The translations under genes and the position numbers were made by a program. The notes below the pieces were generated by a model. That model made no database searches and was not told the DNA's origin. It saw nothing but the letters and a program-made list of their open reading frames with translations. Of a DNA stretch of 64,000 bases, positions 63,809 through 64,000 are shown piece after piece (position 1 is the stretch's first letter; the number at the start of each line of letters is the position of its first letter). This DNA comes from Nocardia jejuensis NBRC 103114 (GTDB lineage: Bacteria; Actinomycetota; Actinomycetes; Mycobacteriales; Mycobacteriaceae), in the NCBI RefSeq assembly GCF_001613145.1, contig NZ_BDBU01000021.1, forward strand, positions 99,611 through 163,610, in the 5' to 3' direction.

Positions 63809-64000
63809 GTGAATTCGCCCTATGACGACGGACCGCACGCCGGCCGCCCCCGTGGCGGTTCGCAATCCGGGCCCGGCGGCTACCCGCCGCCCCGACCGGC
63901 CGGCCCGCCTCCGGGGCAACGCCAGCCCGGTCGTCCGGGGCAGCCGGGTGGTCCGGCGCAGGGCGGTATGCCCCCGCGCGGCCCGAACGGTCAGCCCATG
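63809..64000 (+). CDS. ponA1: Start of PonA1-type penicillin-binding protein, cut at window edge
   Basis: Only the first 64 codons are visible: a GTG start after TTGGAGATCC and a disordered Pro/Gly/Arg/Gln-rich cytosolic N-terminus (YPPPRPAGPPPGQRQPGRPGQ). The identity rests on the order DUF5318 gene then PonA1 as in M. tuberculosis Rv0049-Rv0050 and on the Pro-rich start, not on a catalytic motif, which lies beyond the window. Confidence 0.7.
   Translation, partial: MNSPYDDGPHAGRPRGGSQSGPGGYPPPRPAGPPPGQRQPGRPGQPGGPAQGGMPPRGPNGQPM

Overview
The window is high-GC DNA with dense genes, many GTG starts, ATGA overlaps and long antisense shadow frames. It looks like the chromosome of a mycolic-acid actinobacterium, most likely Nocardia. 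leuS at 12438, an F420-type LLM oxidoreductase at 40927, ino1-padR at 61414-63061, a DUF5318 gene at 63264 and the first codons of a PonA1-type penicillin-binding protein at the right edge match the order of the Mycobacterium tuberculosis Rv0041-Rv0050 interval. Here the leuS-to-ino1 part spans about 46 kb, so a compact conserved block has been opened and filled with accessory genes. That placement rests on remembered gene order, not on a search.

Left part (1-12.2 kb). A truncated EXLDI-family gene sits behind a palindrome. Next comes a four-gene operon (ThDP enzyme, SRPBCC-like protein, KAS III-like enzyme, HisC-like aminotransferase) that looks like a small uncharacterised biosynthetic cluster. 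Its KAS III-like member has Asn where the family has its catalytic His. After a convergent SBF-like transporter comes what I consider the most interesting system. Two TIGR04222-type membrane proteins end in Gly/Ser/Cys repeat tails, and they are followed, with start/stop overlaps, by a DUF692 (MNIO-type iron oxidase) gene and a small SCO6045-like partner. A 24-bp perfect palindrome lies in the promoter region. Close by are a 28% histidine protein and an SdpI-like membrane protein that also has a Cys-rich tail.

Middle (12.4-44.9 kb). leuS is followed by two paralogous secreted polysaccharide deacetylases, an SDR, a glucosylglycerate hydrolase-like GH63 enzyme, a secreted GH25 muramidase, a DUF1254/DUF1214 protein, a GAF-SpoIIE phosphatase with a convergent CheB-like esterase, and a Nudix enzyme. 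A DrrAB-type exporter, a large AfsR/SARP regulator and a DUF4097-ferredoxin-P450 operon follow. Both promoters flanking the regulator carry three direct repeats with an 11-bp period, the expected layout of a SARP operator. Then come MarR-MFS, a Scr1/DUF397 locus, an RDD protein, a fused binding-protein/permease amino-acid ABC system, LLM and MarR genes, a TetR gene, and a lone sugar-ABC ATPase of SugC/UgpC type.

Right part (44.3-64 kb). HxlR and thiolase genes are divergent. A PknD-like membrane Ser/Thr kinase with an extracellular NHL-type propeller follows, then disordered membrane proteins, menC, a DUF6745-type gene, a TIGR04338 metallohydrolase/DUF2786 pair, an LpqY-SugA-SugB-type importer without its ATPase, a bifunctional PBP, two tandem GyrI-like effector-binding proteins, and the conserved padR-ino1 and DUF5318-ponA genes. 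I saw no rRNA, tRNA, CRISPR array, insertion sequence or phage gene.
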